A stretch of 25,866 bases of DNA, from positions 1-25,866 of the forward strand of contig DBZJ01000147.1 of NCBI GenBank assembly GCA_002311635.1. Reading direction: 5' to 3'. The notes below the pieces were generated by a model that was given only the letters and a program-made list of their open reading frames with translations, was not told where the DNA came from and did no database searches. Made by a program: the position numbers and the translations under genes. This document shows positions 1 through 8,026 of the stretch, in pieces. This DNA comes from Syntrophaceae bacterium UBA1163. GTDB lineage: Bacteria > Desulfobacterota > BSN033 > UBA1163. The number at the start of each line of letters is the position of its first letter. Positions within the stretch are counted from its first letter, which is position 1.

Positions 1-108
1 TCCAGTTTTTGGGGAGTACTATAGGGGCCTCCCTTCTCTTTTTTTCTTAAATTGCCCTTTCTTTCAAAAATCAACTAAATTTTCCAAACTAAAAAGGAGG
101 AAACGATT

Positions 109-618
109 ATGGCTACAAAAAGGACAACATGGATTGTTTTAGGGATTTTCATTATCTTTGCTTGGTTTTTGGTTTCCGTTCCTCAAACAATGGCAGAAAC
201 CGAGAATGGGAAATATATCAACCGTGTTACGAAGATGGAATCTTTTCCAATCCCCGATGCTGAGGGACACTCGGTCGGTATGGCGGTGCTAGAAGGAGCG
301 GCCATATCTGAAAAAGGAGAGTTGGCCTGGCAGAAAGTGGTTGTCATTTTTGACGGGACGAAAGGAGTAGGGCCTTTTTACCAATATTGGACGACGACCT
401 TCCAGGATGGATCAACGGTTACAGGCTATAATAAGGGCACAACTGGCGGCGGCCCAACGGCCAAATGGACGAGTGAAATCATTCATGGAATGGGTCGATT
501 CCAAGGGATCAAAGGAACAGTGGCGACTACCGCTAACTTCTTTCCTCCTGATAAGGGAGGTATAGGTTGGAAGACAGTTGGCGAATACACTATGACCTTC
601 ACTCTCCCTTCCAAGTGA
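109..618 (+). CDS. Secreted protein of unknown function
   Basis: This is a 169-residue protein with a clear Sec signal peptide: a Lys/Arg-bearing N-terminus, a hydrophobic core at about residues 9-24 and a likely cleavage after the Ala near residue 29. The mature part is about 140 residues, rich in Gly, Thr and aromatic residues, with no cysteine, which suits a small beta-rich periplasmic or outer-membrane-associated domain. I do not recognise the family and give no function. The ATG start is supported by a strong Shine-Dalgarno (AAGGAGG) about 7 nt upstream. A strong intrinsic terminator follows 33 nt after the stop, so the gene is probably transcribed alone. No convincing promoter is visible in the 108 nt upstream. 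Confidence 0.8.
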   Translation: MATKRTTWIVLGIFIIFAWFLVSVPQTMAETENGKYINRVTKMESFPIPDAEGHSVGMAVLEGAAISEKGELAWQKVVVIFDGTKGVGPFYQYWTTTFQDGSTVTGYNKGTTGGGPTAKWTSEIIHGMGRFQGIKGTVATTANFFPPDKGGIGWKTVGEYTMTFTLPSK

Positions 619-650
619 TTTTTGAGGATAGGGGGTAAGGGTAAGAGAAA

Positions 651-680
651 AAGCCCAGGTTGAACGGCCTGGGCTTTTTT
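651..680 (+). terminator. Intrinsic terminator after the secreted protein gene
   Basis: A 9-bp perfect stem (AAGCCCAGG at 651-659 with CCTGGGCTT at 668-676), an 8-nt loop and a run of seven T. An A-run just before the stem would also allow termination on the minus strand. Confidence 0.9.
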
Positions 681-1207
681 GTCTGAGGCAATAGGTAAGA
701 CCTGCTGTTACTCCCCTCTATATTAGGTTTCCACGCTCCCCAAAAGGTATGATTCTCCATTCGCATATTCAATTCCGAAATGATGATTTTTATCGTAATC
801 TTTGATCGCCTGAGTTTCCTCAGGGTGAAGATTCGTAGGTAATCGGCAAGGGCAACTTTCCTCCGTTACAATACAGTCTTTTCAATTGCCAAGACATTTT
901 TGTAGCTGAGGGACAAGCTGAGGTACCCGCTATAAGATTTTCTCCGACACCCCGTGGCGCGGGGCCCGTCGGCAATAAATGGCGCCGTTACCTCAAGAGG
1001 TCATTGCGAACGAAGCCCTGAACCGCATGGTGTACAGGGCGAAGTGAAGCAATCTCGCGGGATTGCCACGTCGTCCCGCCAAAGCGGGACTCCTCGCAAT
1101 GACTACTCTTTTTGTCGCTCACTAGAATAATTACCACAACTGATGGATTACGCGAAGATACCTAAAAAGTATTGAGTTCAGGCTCTTTTTATGGTATACG
1201 GATACTC
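681..1207. other. Gene-free stretch with repeats and a possible gene remnant
   Basis: No intact gene is supported between the terminator and coaBC. On the minus strand, 881-723 reads as an uninterrupted coding-like frame with no start codon (see findings). A GC-rich hairpin lies at about 945-974 (CCGAC/GTCGG outer and CCCCG/CGGGG inner pairs). A palindromic repeat with 9-bp inverted ends fills 1001-1102. I see no tRNA. Confidence 0.6.
1001..1102. repeat. MITE-like palindromic repeat
   Basis: The ends are a perfect inverted repeat, TCATTGCGA at 1001-1009 and TCGCAATGA at 1094-1102. Inside are nested hairpins: GCCCTG/CAGGGC, GCAATC/GATTGC, and a perfect GTCCCGC/GCGGGAC stem near the right end. 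This style of TCATTGCGA-ended element is a widespread short dispersed repeat in bacterial genomes. Its copy number in this genome cannot be judged from one window. Confidence 0.7.
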
Positions 1208-2416
1208 ATGCTCAAAGGAAAAAGAATTGTTCTTGGCGTCACGGGCGGGATTGCTGCCTATAAGGCAGCAGAGTTTGTCAGGCTTCTGGTCAAGGAAGAG
1301 GCGGATGTCCACGTGGTCATGACTGAAAATGCCCAAAAATTCGTGGCCCCCCTCACCTTCCAAACCCTTTCCGGAAACCCGGTGGTGAGCGATCCTTTTG
1401 CTCTGCTCGAGGATTCAGAAATCGGGCATATTGCTTTGGCCGATCTGGCAGAGTTGGTTGTTATTCTTCCTGCAACGGCAAATATCATTGGAAAGATCGC
1501 GAATGGAATCGCCGATGATTTTCTCTCGACCATGGTGATGGCGACGAGGGCTCCGGTTCTTTTTGTTCCGTCCATGAACGTGAATATGTGGGAGAATAAA
1601 GCCCTCCGGAAAAATATTCAGACCTTAACCGGCATGGGATATCATCTGATGGAGCCAGGAGAAGGGGAGTTGGCATGCCATTGGTACGGGAAGGGAAGGC
1701 TCCCCGAATTGAATGACGTGGCGGAGAAGATGGAAGATCTATTCTCCCCGAAGGATTTGAAAGGGGAGAAGATCGTGATCACGGCAGGACCCACTCAGGA
1801 GCCCATCGATCCTGTGCGGTTCATCACCAATCCCTCCTCCGGAAAGATGGGATATGCGCTGGCAACCATGGCGAGGCGCAGAGGCGCGGAGGTTACTTTG
1901 ATCACGGGTCCTGTCTCTTTCCCTCCCCCGCGGAGGGATATCCAATGGATTCCGGTTCGATCCGCGGAGGAAATGAGAGAGGCTGTCTTCGGCCATCTGG
2001 GAGGATCTTCTGTTGTGATCAAGGCAGCCGCTGTCTCGGATTACCGTCCGAAGGTGACCAGCGAGAAAAAAATAAAGAAAGGAAGCTCCGATTATATCCT
2101 GGCCTTGGAGAGAACGAAGGACATTCTCGAGGAGCTCGGGAAGAAGAAGGGAAATCGAATTCTCGTCGGGTTTGCTGCGGAGACAGAAGATGTAATGGTG
2201 AACGCCAAAAAGAAATTGCAGGAGAAAAATCTCGATTTTATCGTGGTCAATGATGTGACCAAACCTGGGGCGGGTTTTGGTTCAGATACGAATCAAGTCA
2301 AGATCCTGTATCCCTCCGGTCAGGTAAAAGACCTTCCTTTGATGACGAAGGAGGAAGTGTCGCAGTTCATCCTGGATGATGTGGTAAAGTTATTGAATCA
2401 GAAGAAGAACCAATAG
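1208..2416 (+). CDS. coaBC: Bifunctional phosphopantothenoylcysteine decarboxylase / phosphopantothenate-cysteine ligase
   Basis: CoaBC joins cysteine to 4'-phosphopantothenate and then decarboxylates the product to 4'-phosphopantetheine, two steps of coenzyme A synthesis. The product is 402 residues, a normal length. The N-terminal flavoprotein half (about 1-180) shows the VTGGIAAYK nucleotide-binding start, the catalytic His74 in GHIALAD, the PSMNVNMW motif (121-128) and the active-site Cys157 in ELACHWYGKG. The C-terminal ligase half (about 185-402) starts with ITAGPTQEPIDPVRFITN and contains the VIKAAAVSDYRP and VGFAAET signatures. The frame also opens at a TTG at 1172, but the ATG at 1208 fits the family N-terminus. 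No clear Shine-Dalgarno precedes either start. It converges on the FmdB-type gene. Confidence 0.96.
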   Translation: MLKGKRIVLGVTGGIAAYKAAEFVRLLVKEEADVHVVMTENAQKFVAPLTFQTLSGNPVVSDPFALLEDSEIGHIALADLAELVVILPATANIIGKIANGIADDFLSTMVMATRAPVLFVPSMNVNMWENKALRKNIQTLTGMGYHLMEPGEGELACHWYGKGRLPELNDVAEKMEDLFSPKDLKGEKIVITAGPTQEPIDPVRFITNPSSGKMGYALATMARRRGAEVTLITGPVSFPPPRRDIQWIPVRSAEEMREAVFGHLGGSSVVIKAAAVSDYRPKVTSEKKIKKGSSDYILALERTKDILEELGKKKGNRILVGFAAETEDVMVNAKKKLQEKNLDFIVVNDVTKPGAGFGSDTNQVKILYPSGQVKDLPLMTKEEVSQFILDDVVKLLNQKKNQ

Positions 2417-2436
2417 GGTTCAACCAAACCCCCGGC

Positions 2437-2718
2437 CTATTTGGGATCCGCCTTTTTCTCTGCCTTTTTTTCTTCACCCTTCCCGCTCTGTCCCTTCTCT
2501 TTCCCGTCTTTCTCCGACTTTTTTCCTTCCTTCCGACTTTTTGAAGGATAATCATTCACATAAAAACCGGACCCTTTCAGGACGAAGTTGGTTGCCGAGA
2601 TCAGTTTTTTTGCCGGCTTCAGGCATTTCGGACAAGTCACTTTGCAGTCTTCATCTATCTTATGAAAAATCTCGAAAACCTCATCGCAGCGGGTACATTG
2701 ATATTCGTAAATGGGCAT
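2437..2718 (-). CDS. FmdB-family zinc ribbon protein
   Basis: A 93-residue protein that starts with the typical FmdB-family MPIYEYQC sequence. Cys8, Cys11, Cys29 and Cys32 form two CxxC knuckles that should bind one zinc. Residues 60-93 are a low-complexity tail rich in Lys, Glu and Gly. The family is common but its molecular role is not established; a regulatory or nucleic-acid-linked role is often assumed. The start is set by GGGGGAGG 8 nt upstream; a longer reading frame to 2763 would overlap rpoH and is rejected. It lies 16 nt after the rpoH stop, so it is probably co-transcribed with rpoH and shares its HrcA-type control. Confidence 0.85.
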   Translation of the reverse strand: MPIYEYQCTRCDEVFEIFHKIDEDCKVTCPKCLKPAKKLISATNFVLKGSGFYVNDYPSKSRKEGKKSEKDGKEKGQSGKGEEKKAEKKADPK

Positions 2719-2734
2719 TCTCAATACCTCCCCC

Positions 2735-3592
2735 TTAGGCTTGCAGCTCCAATTTGGTACCAAATTCCCTTTTTAACTTTTTCAACGCTTCACTTTCAAT
2801 CTGCCTCACCCGTTCCCTGGACAGCTTGAGGTGGTCCCCAATCTGCTGAAGGGTGAGAGGTTCTTCGGCCATGATTCTGCTCTTGATCACGTAGACTTCT
2901 TTCTCGTTCAAACGTTTCATCGCATTCTGGACCTCGCGCTCCAGAATCTTTTTTTCCTCTTCCTGTGCGATGGCCTCTTCCTGATTTGGAGATTCCTCTC
3001 TCAGGAGTTCGAGGTGGGTGAGCTCCTTTCCCTCATCAAACGGCGTGTCCAAGGAGAGGTCTCTTGAAGACATCCTCTGTTCCATCTCAATGATATCCTC
3101 TTTCGCCACATCTAAGTCGCGGGCCAGAAGGTCGTATTTCTTTTCGTTTTCTCCGTCGGCTTCCAATGCCTTTCTTACCTTCCCAATCTTGTAGAAGAGC
3201 TTCTTTTGGGCTTGGGTCGTACCGATCTTAACCAAGCTCCAAGTTTTTATAATAAAATTTTGCATATAAGCTCTGATCCACCAGATCGCATAGGAGATGA
3301 AGCGATACCCTTTATAGGGGTTAAATTTCTTGACCGCCATCATCAGGCCGATATTCCCCTCTTGGATGAGGTCTTGGATCTTTACGCCGTACGATTTATA
3401 CTCGAATGCGATCTTGACAACGAATCGTAAATTTGATGTAATAAGCTTTTGTGCAGCCTCAATATCCTCGTATTTACGATATTTTACGGCAAGCTGAAAT
3501 TCTTCCTCCTGGGTTAAGAGCGGAAATCGGTTAATCTGAGCCAGGTAGGATTCCAACGAATTCTTGATGACTGGAAGATTTGGACTCGGCAT
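2735..3592 (-). CDS. rpoH: Heat-shock sigma factor RpoH (sigma-32)
   Basis: This is a 285-residue sigma-70-family factor, close to the length of E. coli RpoH. Region 2 lies at about residues 49-117, with the core-binding/-10 part DLIQEGNIGLMMAVKKF and the melting-region motif YAIWWIRAYMQNFI. The RpoH box follows at about 128-136 (QKKLFYKIG), which separates it from RpoD. Region 4.2 carries a helix-turn-helix at about 247-272 (LQQIGDHLKLSRERVRQIE). The start ATG at 3592 has GAGGTG 7 nt upstream. It should direct RNA polymerase to heat-shock promoters. Upstream sits a sigma-70-type promoter directly followed by a CIRCE operator, so HrcA probably represses it. The FmdB-type gene follows in the same operon. 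Confidence 0.95.
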   Translation of the reverse strand: MPSPNLPVIKNSLESYLAQINRFPLLTQEEEFQLAVKYRKYEDIEAAQKLITSNLRFVVKIAFEYKSYGVKIQDLIQEGNIGLMMAVKKFNPYKGYRFISYAIWWIRAYMQNFIIKTWSLVKIGTTQAQKKLFYKIGKVRKALEADGENEKKYDLLARDLDVAKEDIIEMEQRMSSRDLSLDTPFDEGKELTHLELLREESPNQEEAIAQEEEKKILEREVQNAMKRLNEKEVYVIKSRIMAEEPLTLQQIGDHLKLSRERVRQIESEALKKLKREFGTKLELQA

Positions 3593-3612
3593 CTAAATCA
3601 CCTCGCAAGAAT

Positions 3613-3641
3613 GTTAGCACTTTTCTCAATAGAGTGCTAAC
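3613..3641 (-). promoter_or_regulatory. CIRCE element (HrcA operator) of rpoH
   Basis: TTAGCACTT (3614-3622), a 9-nt spacer, and GAGTGCTAA (3632-3640). This matches the CIRCE consensus TTAGCACTC-N9-GAGTGCTAA with a single mismatch, and the dyad extends by one more G/C pair at 3613 and 3641. It covers the predicted rpoH transcription start, as expected for a repressor site. HrcA would bind it in the absence of heat stress. Confidence 0.95.
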
Positions 3642-3644
3642 AAT

Positions 3645-3674
3645 ATCATATAATAAGGACAATTGAAAAGTCAA
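3645..3674 (-). promoter_or_regulatory. Sigma-70-type promoter of rpoH-fmdB
   Basis: On the minus strand, -35 TTGACT at 3674-3669 and -10 TATGAT at 3650-3645 are separated by 18 nt; each differs from consensus at one base. The predicted start, near 3638, lies inside the CIRCE element. This indicates housekeeping transcription repressed by HrcA. Confidence 0.75.
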
Positions 3675-3793
3675 GTATTTTTTATATGTATTTGAATTTA
3701 TTAAATAATTTTTTGGAAAATAGAATTCCGTCTCGCGGTAAGGTCAACGAAGAAAGAAACCTTTCAGAATGAGGCTGGTTTCTGGAGGCTGTC

Positions 3794-4192
3794 ATGGGAA
3801 ATGACAAGAAGAGCCCGGAAGAAGAAAAGGGTTTCGTTATAAAGGATAGAAGGTTTAGCGCAAAGAAGGAGGAGAAGCCCGAGCCCCAGGCTAAGCAGGA
3901 GGGGGAGACGACTCCTGAGGAAGATATCTTCAAAGAACAAGGGCCCCTGCCTGTGATTGATTTTTCTCAGTTCATCTTTTCTTTGAGCACTTCGGCCCTC
4001 GTTCAATTGGGGGAGGTTCAGGATCCATTCACCCAAAAAACAGCAAAAAACCTCCCCTTAGCCAAACAGACGATTGACCTCATCGCGATGTTGAAGGAAA
4101 AGACAAAAGGAAATCTCACCCCCGAAGAGGGGAAGATCATAGAAAATCTCCTCTATGATCTGAGGATGAGGTATGTCAAGGCCTCGGCGTAA
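3794..4192 (+). CDS. DUF1844 family protein
   Basis: A 132-residue protein. Residues 1-50 are charged and low in complexity (many Lys, Glu, Pro). Residues about 52-130 match the DUF1844 pattern: VIDFSQFIFSLSTSALVQLGE, then an Asp-Pro-Phe segment and a helical end with LAKQTIDLIAMLKEKT and LYDLRMRY. DUF1844 is found often in deltaproteobacteria and has no known function. The start is supported by GGAGG 5 nt upstream of the ATG. It diverges from rpoH across about 200 nt that hold the CIRCE element; whether HrcA also affects this gene is unclear. Its stop lies 11 nt from the convergent protease gene. Confidence 0.85.
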   Translation: MGNDKKSPEEEKGFVIKDRRFSAKKEEKPEPQAKQEGETTPEEDIFKEQGPLPVIDFSQFIFSLSTSALVQLGEVQDPFTQKTAKNLPLAKQTIDLIAMLKEKTKGNLTPEEGKIIENLLYDLRMRYVKASA

Positions 4193-4203
4193 GTCGTTCA
4201 GGG

Positions 4204-5673
4204 TTATTTCTTGAAAGAGTGATAAAAGGTGTTTCCCCTCCGATGAAGACGTAAAACCACGCCTTTTTCCATGTTCATATCCTTTGCCGCTTTTTCAAAA
4301 TCCTTTACCGTCTCGATCTTTTTTCGGTTGATCTCCAGGACCACATCCCCTTCCTGAAGACCGATGTCCTCGGCAGGGCTGCCCTCTTCAACGCCGACCA
4401 CGATGACGCCGCGCTTTACTTCGCTTGAGATTCGATACCGGGCGGCCAGCTGGGGTGTCAGCTCCTGGACCCTCGCCCCCAGCTTCTCCTCTATATCTTT
4501 TTCCTGCATTGGCTCCGGTTTGGCCGGCATCGCGGCGGTGGTGACTTCAACGGTCATGGGCTTTCCATCCCTGACCAGACCCAGCTTCACTGTCTGCCCC
4601 ACCTTTTTCTTCTGGATTTCTTTGATCAGCTCATTGCCATTCTTGACAGATTTCTCATCCACCGATTTGATAATGTCACCTGAAAGGAGTCCTGCTTTTT
4701 CGGCACCGGTTCCTTGATGGACCTGAGCGATGAGCACTCCCTCTTTCTCTTTCACCTGGAATTGTTCCGCCATCTCGGGGGTCAGGTCTTGTACGCTGAT
4801 TCCGAGCCAGGGCCGGACCACCTTTCCCTGTTTGATAAGATCGCTCAAAATCTGTTTGGCCATATTGATCGGGATGGCAAATCCGATCCCTGTTCCTGGC
4901 TGGATGATCATGGCATTGATCCCAACCACCTCTCCGTCGATATTGATCAGCGGGCCTCCGGAGTTGCCGGGATTGATCGAGGCATCGGTCTGGATGAAAT
5001 CTTCATAAGTTCCCGTCCCCAGCCCCGACCGGCCTTTGGCGCTGATCACTCCAACCGTCACCGTATGCTCGAGGCCAAAGGGGCTTCCGATGGCAATGGC
5101 CCATTCTCCCACCTCCAGTTTGTCCGAGTCGCCGAGGGTGGCCACCGGAAGATCCTTCGCTTTAATATGGAGGACGGCCAGATCCGTTCTTGGATCCTGG
5201 CCTTTGAGCGTCGCTGAAAACTCCCTTCCGTCGTTGAGACGTATTTTAATCTTATCCGCGTCTTCTACCACGTGATTGTTGGTCAGAATATAACCTTCCT
5301 TATCAACAATGACCCCCGACCCTCCACTTCTCTGTTTGTGCTTGTATTCTTTTCCTTTTTCCCTGGGTGAAGGGCCAAAACCCTTGAAAAAATCCTCAAA
5401 GGGGCTCCCCTTGAAGAAGTCCTCTCCGTATCGATCCCAGGGTCTCATGGTAATGGTTTTTTCTGTCGTAATGTTGACCACGGCAGGCTGGGCTTTCTTG
5501 GCCACTTCCACGAAGGCCCTGCCAAGCGACTTCGGCGTCGTCAATGTTTCCTTTTCTTCTTTAGCGCTGGTCAGGGAGTTGGCCCGGTCGTTATTCATGC
5601 AGAAGAATAGGCCAAAGAGAAGACCAGCAAAGGCAAGACCCACACCCAAAGTTTTAGCCATTTTCTTGTACAT
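4204..5673 (-). CDS. degP: Do-family periplasmic serine protease (DegP/HtrA/MucD type)
   Basis: A 489-residue periplasmic protease-chaperone for misfolded envelope proteins. Residues about 6-25 form a membrane-spanning signal sequence or anchor. The trypsin-like domain (about 50-265) has the full catalytic triad: His134 in TNNHVV, Asp164 in RTDLAVL and Ser238 in GNSGGPL. Two PDZ domains follow, at about 288-375 (start PWLGISVQDL) and 400-485 (ending with the LEINRKKIETVKDFEKA type strand). Length and order match the Do family with two PDZ domains. The ATG at 5673 is preceded by AAGGAG. A promoter with a perfect -35 lies just upstream. The next gene downstream is convergent. Confidence 0.95.
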   Translation of the reverse strand: MYKKMAKTLGVGLAFAGLLFGLFFCMNNDRANSLTSAKEEKETLTTPKSLGRAFVEVAKKAQPAVVNITTEKTITMRPWDRYGEDFFKGSPFEDFFKGFGPSPREKGKEYKHKQRSGGSGVIVDKEGYILTNNHVVEDADKIKIRLNDGREFSATLKGQDPRTDLAVLHIKAKDLPVATLGDSDKLEVGEWAIAIGSPFGLEHTVTVGVISAKGRSGLGTGTYEDFIQTDASINPGNSGGPLINIDGEVVGINAMIIQPGTGIGFAIPINMAKQILSDLIKQGKVVRPWLGISVQDLTPEMAEQFQVKEKEGVLIAQVHQGTGAEKAGLLSGDIIKSVDEKSVKNGNELIKEIQKKKVGQTVKLGLVRDGKPMTVEVTTAAMPAKPEPMQEKDIEEKLGARVQELTPQLAARYRISSEVKRGVIVVGVEEGSPAEDIGLQEGDVVLEINRKKIETVKDFEKAAKDMNMEKGVVLRLHRRGNTFYHSFKK

Positions 5674-5703
5674 CGTCCGCTCCTTAAACGTAAAAGTCTA
5701 TTC

Positions 5704-5732
5704 TATATAAATAATTTCCTTTGCGTTGTCAA
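5704..5732 (-). promoter_or_regulatory. Promoter of the DegP-type protease gene
   Basis: Minus-strand -35 TTGACA at 5732-5727 and -10 TATATA at 5709-5704 with a 17-nt spacer. The predicted start is near 5697, leaving a leader of about 24 nt. It looks like a housekeeping promoter rather than a heat-shock one. Confidence 0.65.
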
Positions 5733-5776
5733 ATAGGCCCAAACCGGCCCATCACCCATCCCCAAAAGCGTAGCTA

Positions 5777-5790
5777 CAGCCTTCAGGCTG
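5777..5790. repeat. Short hairpin between the DegP- and MltD-type genes
   Basis: CAGCCT-TC-AGGCTG is a perfect 6-bp stem in a short context (GTAGCTACAGCC...) that resembles dispersed bacterial repeats. It lacks a T-run, so it is not a typical terminator. Confidence 0.4.
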
Positions 5791-5856
5791 CGAGTCCTGA
5801 TAGACGAGCAGGGAAGTCAAAGCGATATGGGAATGGCGAGACTGGATAGGTTTAAT

Positions 5857-7554
5857 TTAGAGTTGAGATTTAGTACTTCCGACCTTTAATTTCAACCGAT
5901 CTTCAGCGTGAATCCGATTGGTCCCGTTGAGATGATTCCAGGTCTTGATTTCTGAAACCGTGAGGTTGAACTTTTTCGCAATCGTCCAAAGGGTGTCTCC
6001 CTCTTTCACGACATAGAGGATTTCTTTTCCCGGCTGTTTTCCGTGCGGGTCATCCAATGCCCTGTGGGCTTTCGTCAACCTGATTTCCAGCTTATCCCCG
6101 GGCATCAGTTTCTTTTCCGGGTAGAGGTTATTCCAGCTGCTGAGGGCCCCGACATTCACTCCCATTTCGTTGGCAATACTCCACAGAGAATCCCCTTTCT
6201 TGATCGTATAGGTCATCTCCTTTGGTTTCGAATGCCGATTACCCCCGTTCGATTCTTTCTTGACCATGGCCATCAGCTTCTGATCCTGATCTTTCGGCAA
6301 GGGGATGAGAAGGTCCATTCCTTTGGAGAGGCGGCTCTTCTTGCTCAGCCGGTTCAGTTCAAGGATGGGCTCTAAGTCGACCCCATAAAGTTTGGCAATT
6401 CTTGCAGGGGTCTCGCCTCTCTTCACCGAATGGGTTCTGAATTGAAATCTTTCGCCAGGAGAGAGGGCTTCAAAATTTCTCAAAAAAAGCTCCTTTTTTC
6501 CGGAAGGAATCTTGATCTCGTAGTCAGGGAAGTTCGGAGGAGTGCACCAGCGCGACAATTCGGGGTTGAGACCCTTGATGTCATCCAGGTCCACCTCGCA
6601 GGCCTTGGCGATCAGGCGAAGGTCGGTGACTTCGGGCACCTTCACCTTCTCATAACGGAGGGACTCCTGGTATTCGATGCCAATGAAACCGTATTTCTCC
6701 GGTTCTTTGGCGATGAGCGCGGCGGCAATCATCTGGGGGACATAATCTTTTGTCTCCCGTTTCAGGTACCGGTATTTTGTCAATTCCCAGAAGTCTTCCG
6801 TGCCATAGCGTTTCATCGCGGCGGCGATCTTTTTTTCACCGGCATTGTAACCGGCGGCAGCGAGGTACCAGCATTCAAACATATCGTGAAGGTCTTTGAG
6901 ATATTTGGCCGCGGCGATGGTCGATTTCTCGGGGTCCCTTCTCTCGTCAATCCACCAGTTCGACCTTAAGCCATATTTTTTCCCCGTGAGATAAATGAAC
7001 TGCCAGGGGCCGGACGCCTTGCTCCTGGAATAGGCATAAGGATTGAAGCCACTCTCGATCAGGGCCATATAGACGAGGTCTTCAGGAAGGCCGTTCTCTC
7101 TCAGAAGACTCTTCATGAAGGGGATATATCTCTCCGACCGCGCCAGCCAATTGGCGAATACCTTCCGACCCGTCGTTTGAAAATACTGGATGAATTGCTC
7201 CACCTTCGCATTGATCACAATAGGGATATCGAAATCCGGTCCTTGTTTTTGCCGCTCTTGCGGGATGACCTCAAGACTGAAATCGTCATTGGACTCCTCG
7301 CCGGTCGGAAATTCCAAACTCCAATTTCCTTGGTTCTCCGCAGGGGATGTTGGATTGGAGGCTGAGGGTTTTTCTGAAGAACAAGGAATTTCTTGAGGGG
7401 AAGACTTTTCCGAACCTGTTTGCGCGGGGAGAGAGGCATATTGTTTTGGAGGGAGAGGAGCAGGAGACGTTTTCTCGGAAACAGGGCTTGGATGGGGATG
7501 ACATGCACACAACAGGAGCACGATTAACCCCGCCGCTAAAATCTTACCCACCAT
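5857..7554 (-). CDS. mltD: Membrane-bound lytic transglycosylase with three LysM repeats (MltD type)
   Basis: A 565-residue lipoprotein that should cleave peptidoglycan glycan strands to 1,6-anhydro products. The signal sequence ends in a lipobox Leu-Cys-Ala-Cys, with Cys18 as the lipidated residue. Residues 19-100 are a Pro/Ser-rich linker. The SLT domain (about 120-270) has the catalytic Glu167 in ALIESGFNP, followed by SGPWQF (181-186) and the AAGYNAGEKKI motif. Three LysM repeats start near residues 375 (HSVKRGET), 449 (YTIKKGDS) and 514 (YVVKEGDT) and would bind GlcNAc chains. The domain order is that of MltD. A TTGACA-like -35 lies at 7642-7637 on the minus strand, but the -10 is unclear. 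Confidence 0.94.
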   Translation of the reverse strand: MVGKILAAGLIVLLLCACHPHPSPVSEKTSPAPLPPKQYASLPAQTGSEKSSPQEIPCSSEKPSASNPTSPAENQGNWSLEFPTGEESNDDFSLEVIPQERQKQGPDFDIPIVINAKVEQFIQYFQTTGRKVFANWLARSERYIPFMKSLLRENGLPEDLVYMALIESGFNPYAYSRSKASGPWQFIYLTGKKYGLRSNWWIDERRDPEKSTIAAAKYLKDLHDMFECWYLAAAGYNAGEKKIAAAMKRYGTEDFWELTKYRYLKRETKDYVPQMIAAALIAKEPEKYGFIGIEYQESLRYEKVKVPEVTDLRLIAKACEVDLDDIKGLNPELSRWCTPPNFPDYEIKIPSGKKELFLRNFEALSPGERFQFRTHSVKRGETPARIAKLYGVDLEPILELNRLSKKSRLSKGMDLLIPLPKDQDQKLMAMVKKESNGGNRHSKPKEMTYTIKKGDSLWSIANEMGVNVGALSSWNNLYPEKKLMPGDKLEIRLTKAHRALDDPHGKQPGKEILYVVKEGDTLWTIAKKFNLTVSEIKTWNHLNGTNRIHAEDRLKLKVGSTKSQL

Positions 7555-8026
7555 TCACTGCTCCTTGCGAGTTGAGTAGAAGATCAGGAGAATCCAGCCA
7601 AAAATTGATAGATTAATGACATAGATCACTCAGGCTTGTCAAGCTAAAAAACTTTTTTTGTTTTATTGGAGGGTCCCGAGCTCTTATCGAAACTCGAAAC
7701 ATACCCGAAAGTCGCCTTCGAATCCTAGTCCTTTTGGGGAATATGGCGCGTCGAATATCGGTACCGGGATAGGTTATGGGGATTTAATGCAGAGGCGTGG
7801 GTAAACGAAGAAGTTTCTTTCCGAGGAGTTATTTTGAAAAAATATTTTTCGAACTCTCAATTTTTCTCGAAGCCATCCATTCCAACGCCTGATTAGGCCC
7901 TCGGGCGCTTCTTCGAATGATGCTGCAATTCCGGAAATCCAGCTGCAGCTGCCGAACATCAGCAGGGAAGTCCGCGAGTTCCTGCACCTGGCGCGAGTCG
8001 TCACAGGTGTTTCCTATGTCTGATTC
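7555..8026. other. Gene-free stretch between the MltD-type gene and uspA
   Basis: No supported gene. The minus strand stays open for about 63 codons after the uspA stop, in the uspA frame, but has no plausible start, ribosome binding site or recognisable domain. The part nearest the transglycosylase gene should hold its promoter. No repeat or strong terminator is seen. Confidence 0.5.

Noticed and set aside
2417..2436. Terminator between coaBC and the FmdB-type gene
   Set aside because: Only a 5-bp GGGTT/AACCC pairing is possible and there is no T-run.
7774..8004. Minus-strand frame of 76 codons between the MltD-type gene and uspA
   Set aside because: No ribosome binding site, no recognisable domain and an odd composition; the overlapping frame in phase with uspA is open as well, so neither is convincing.
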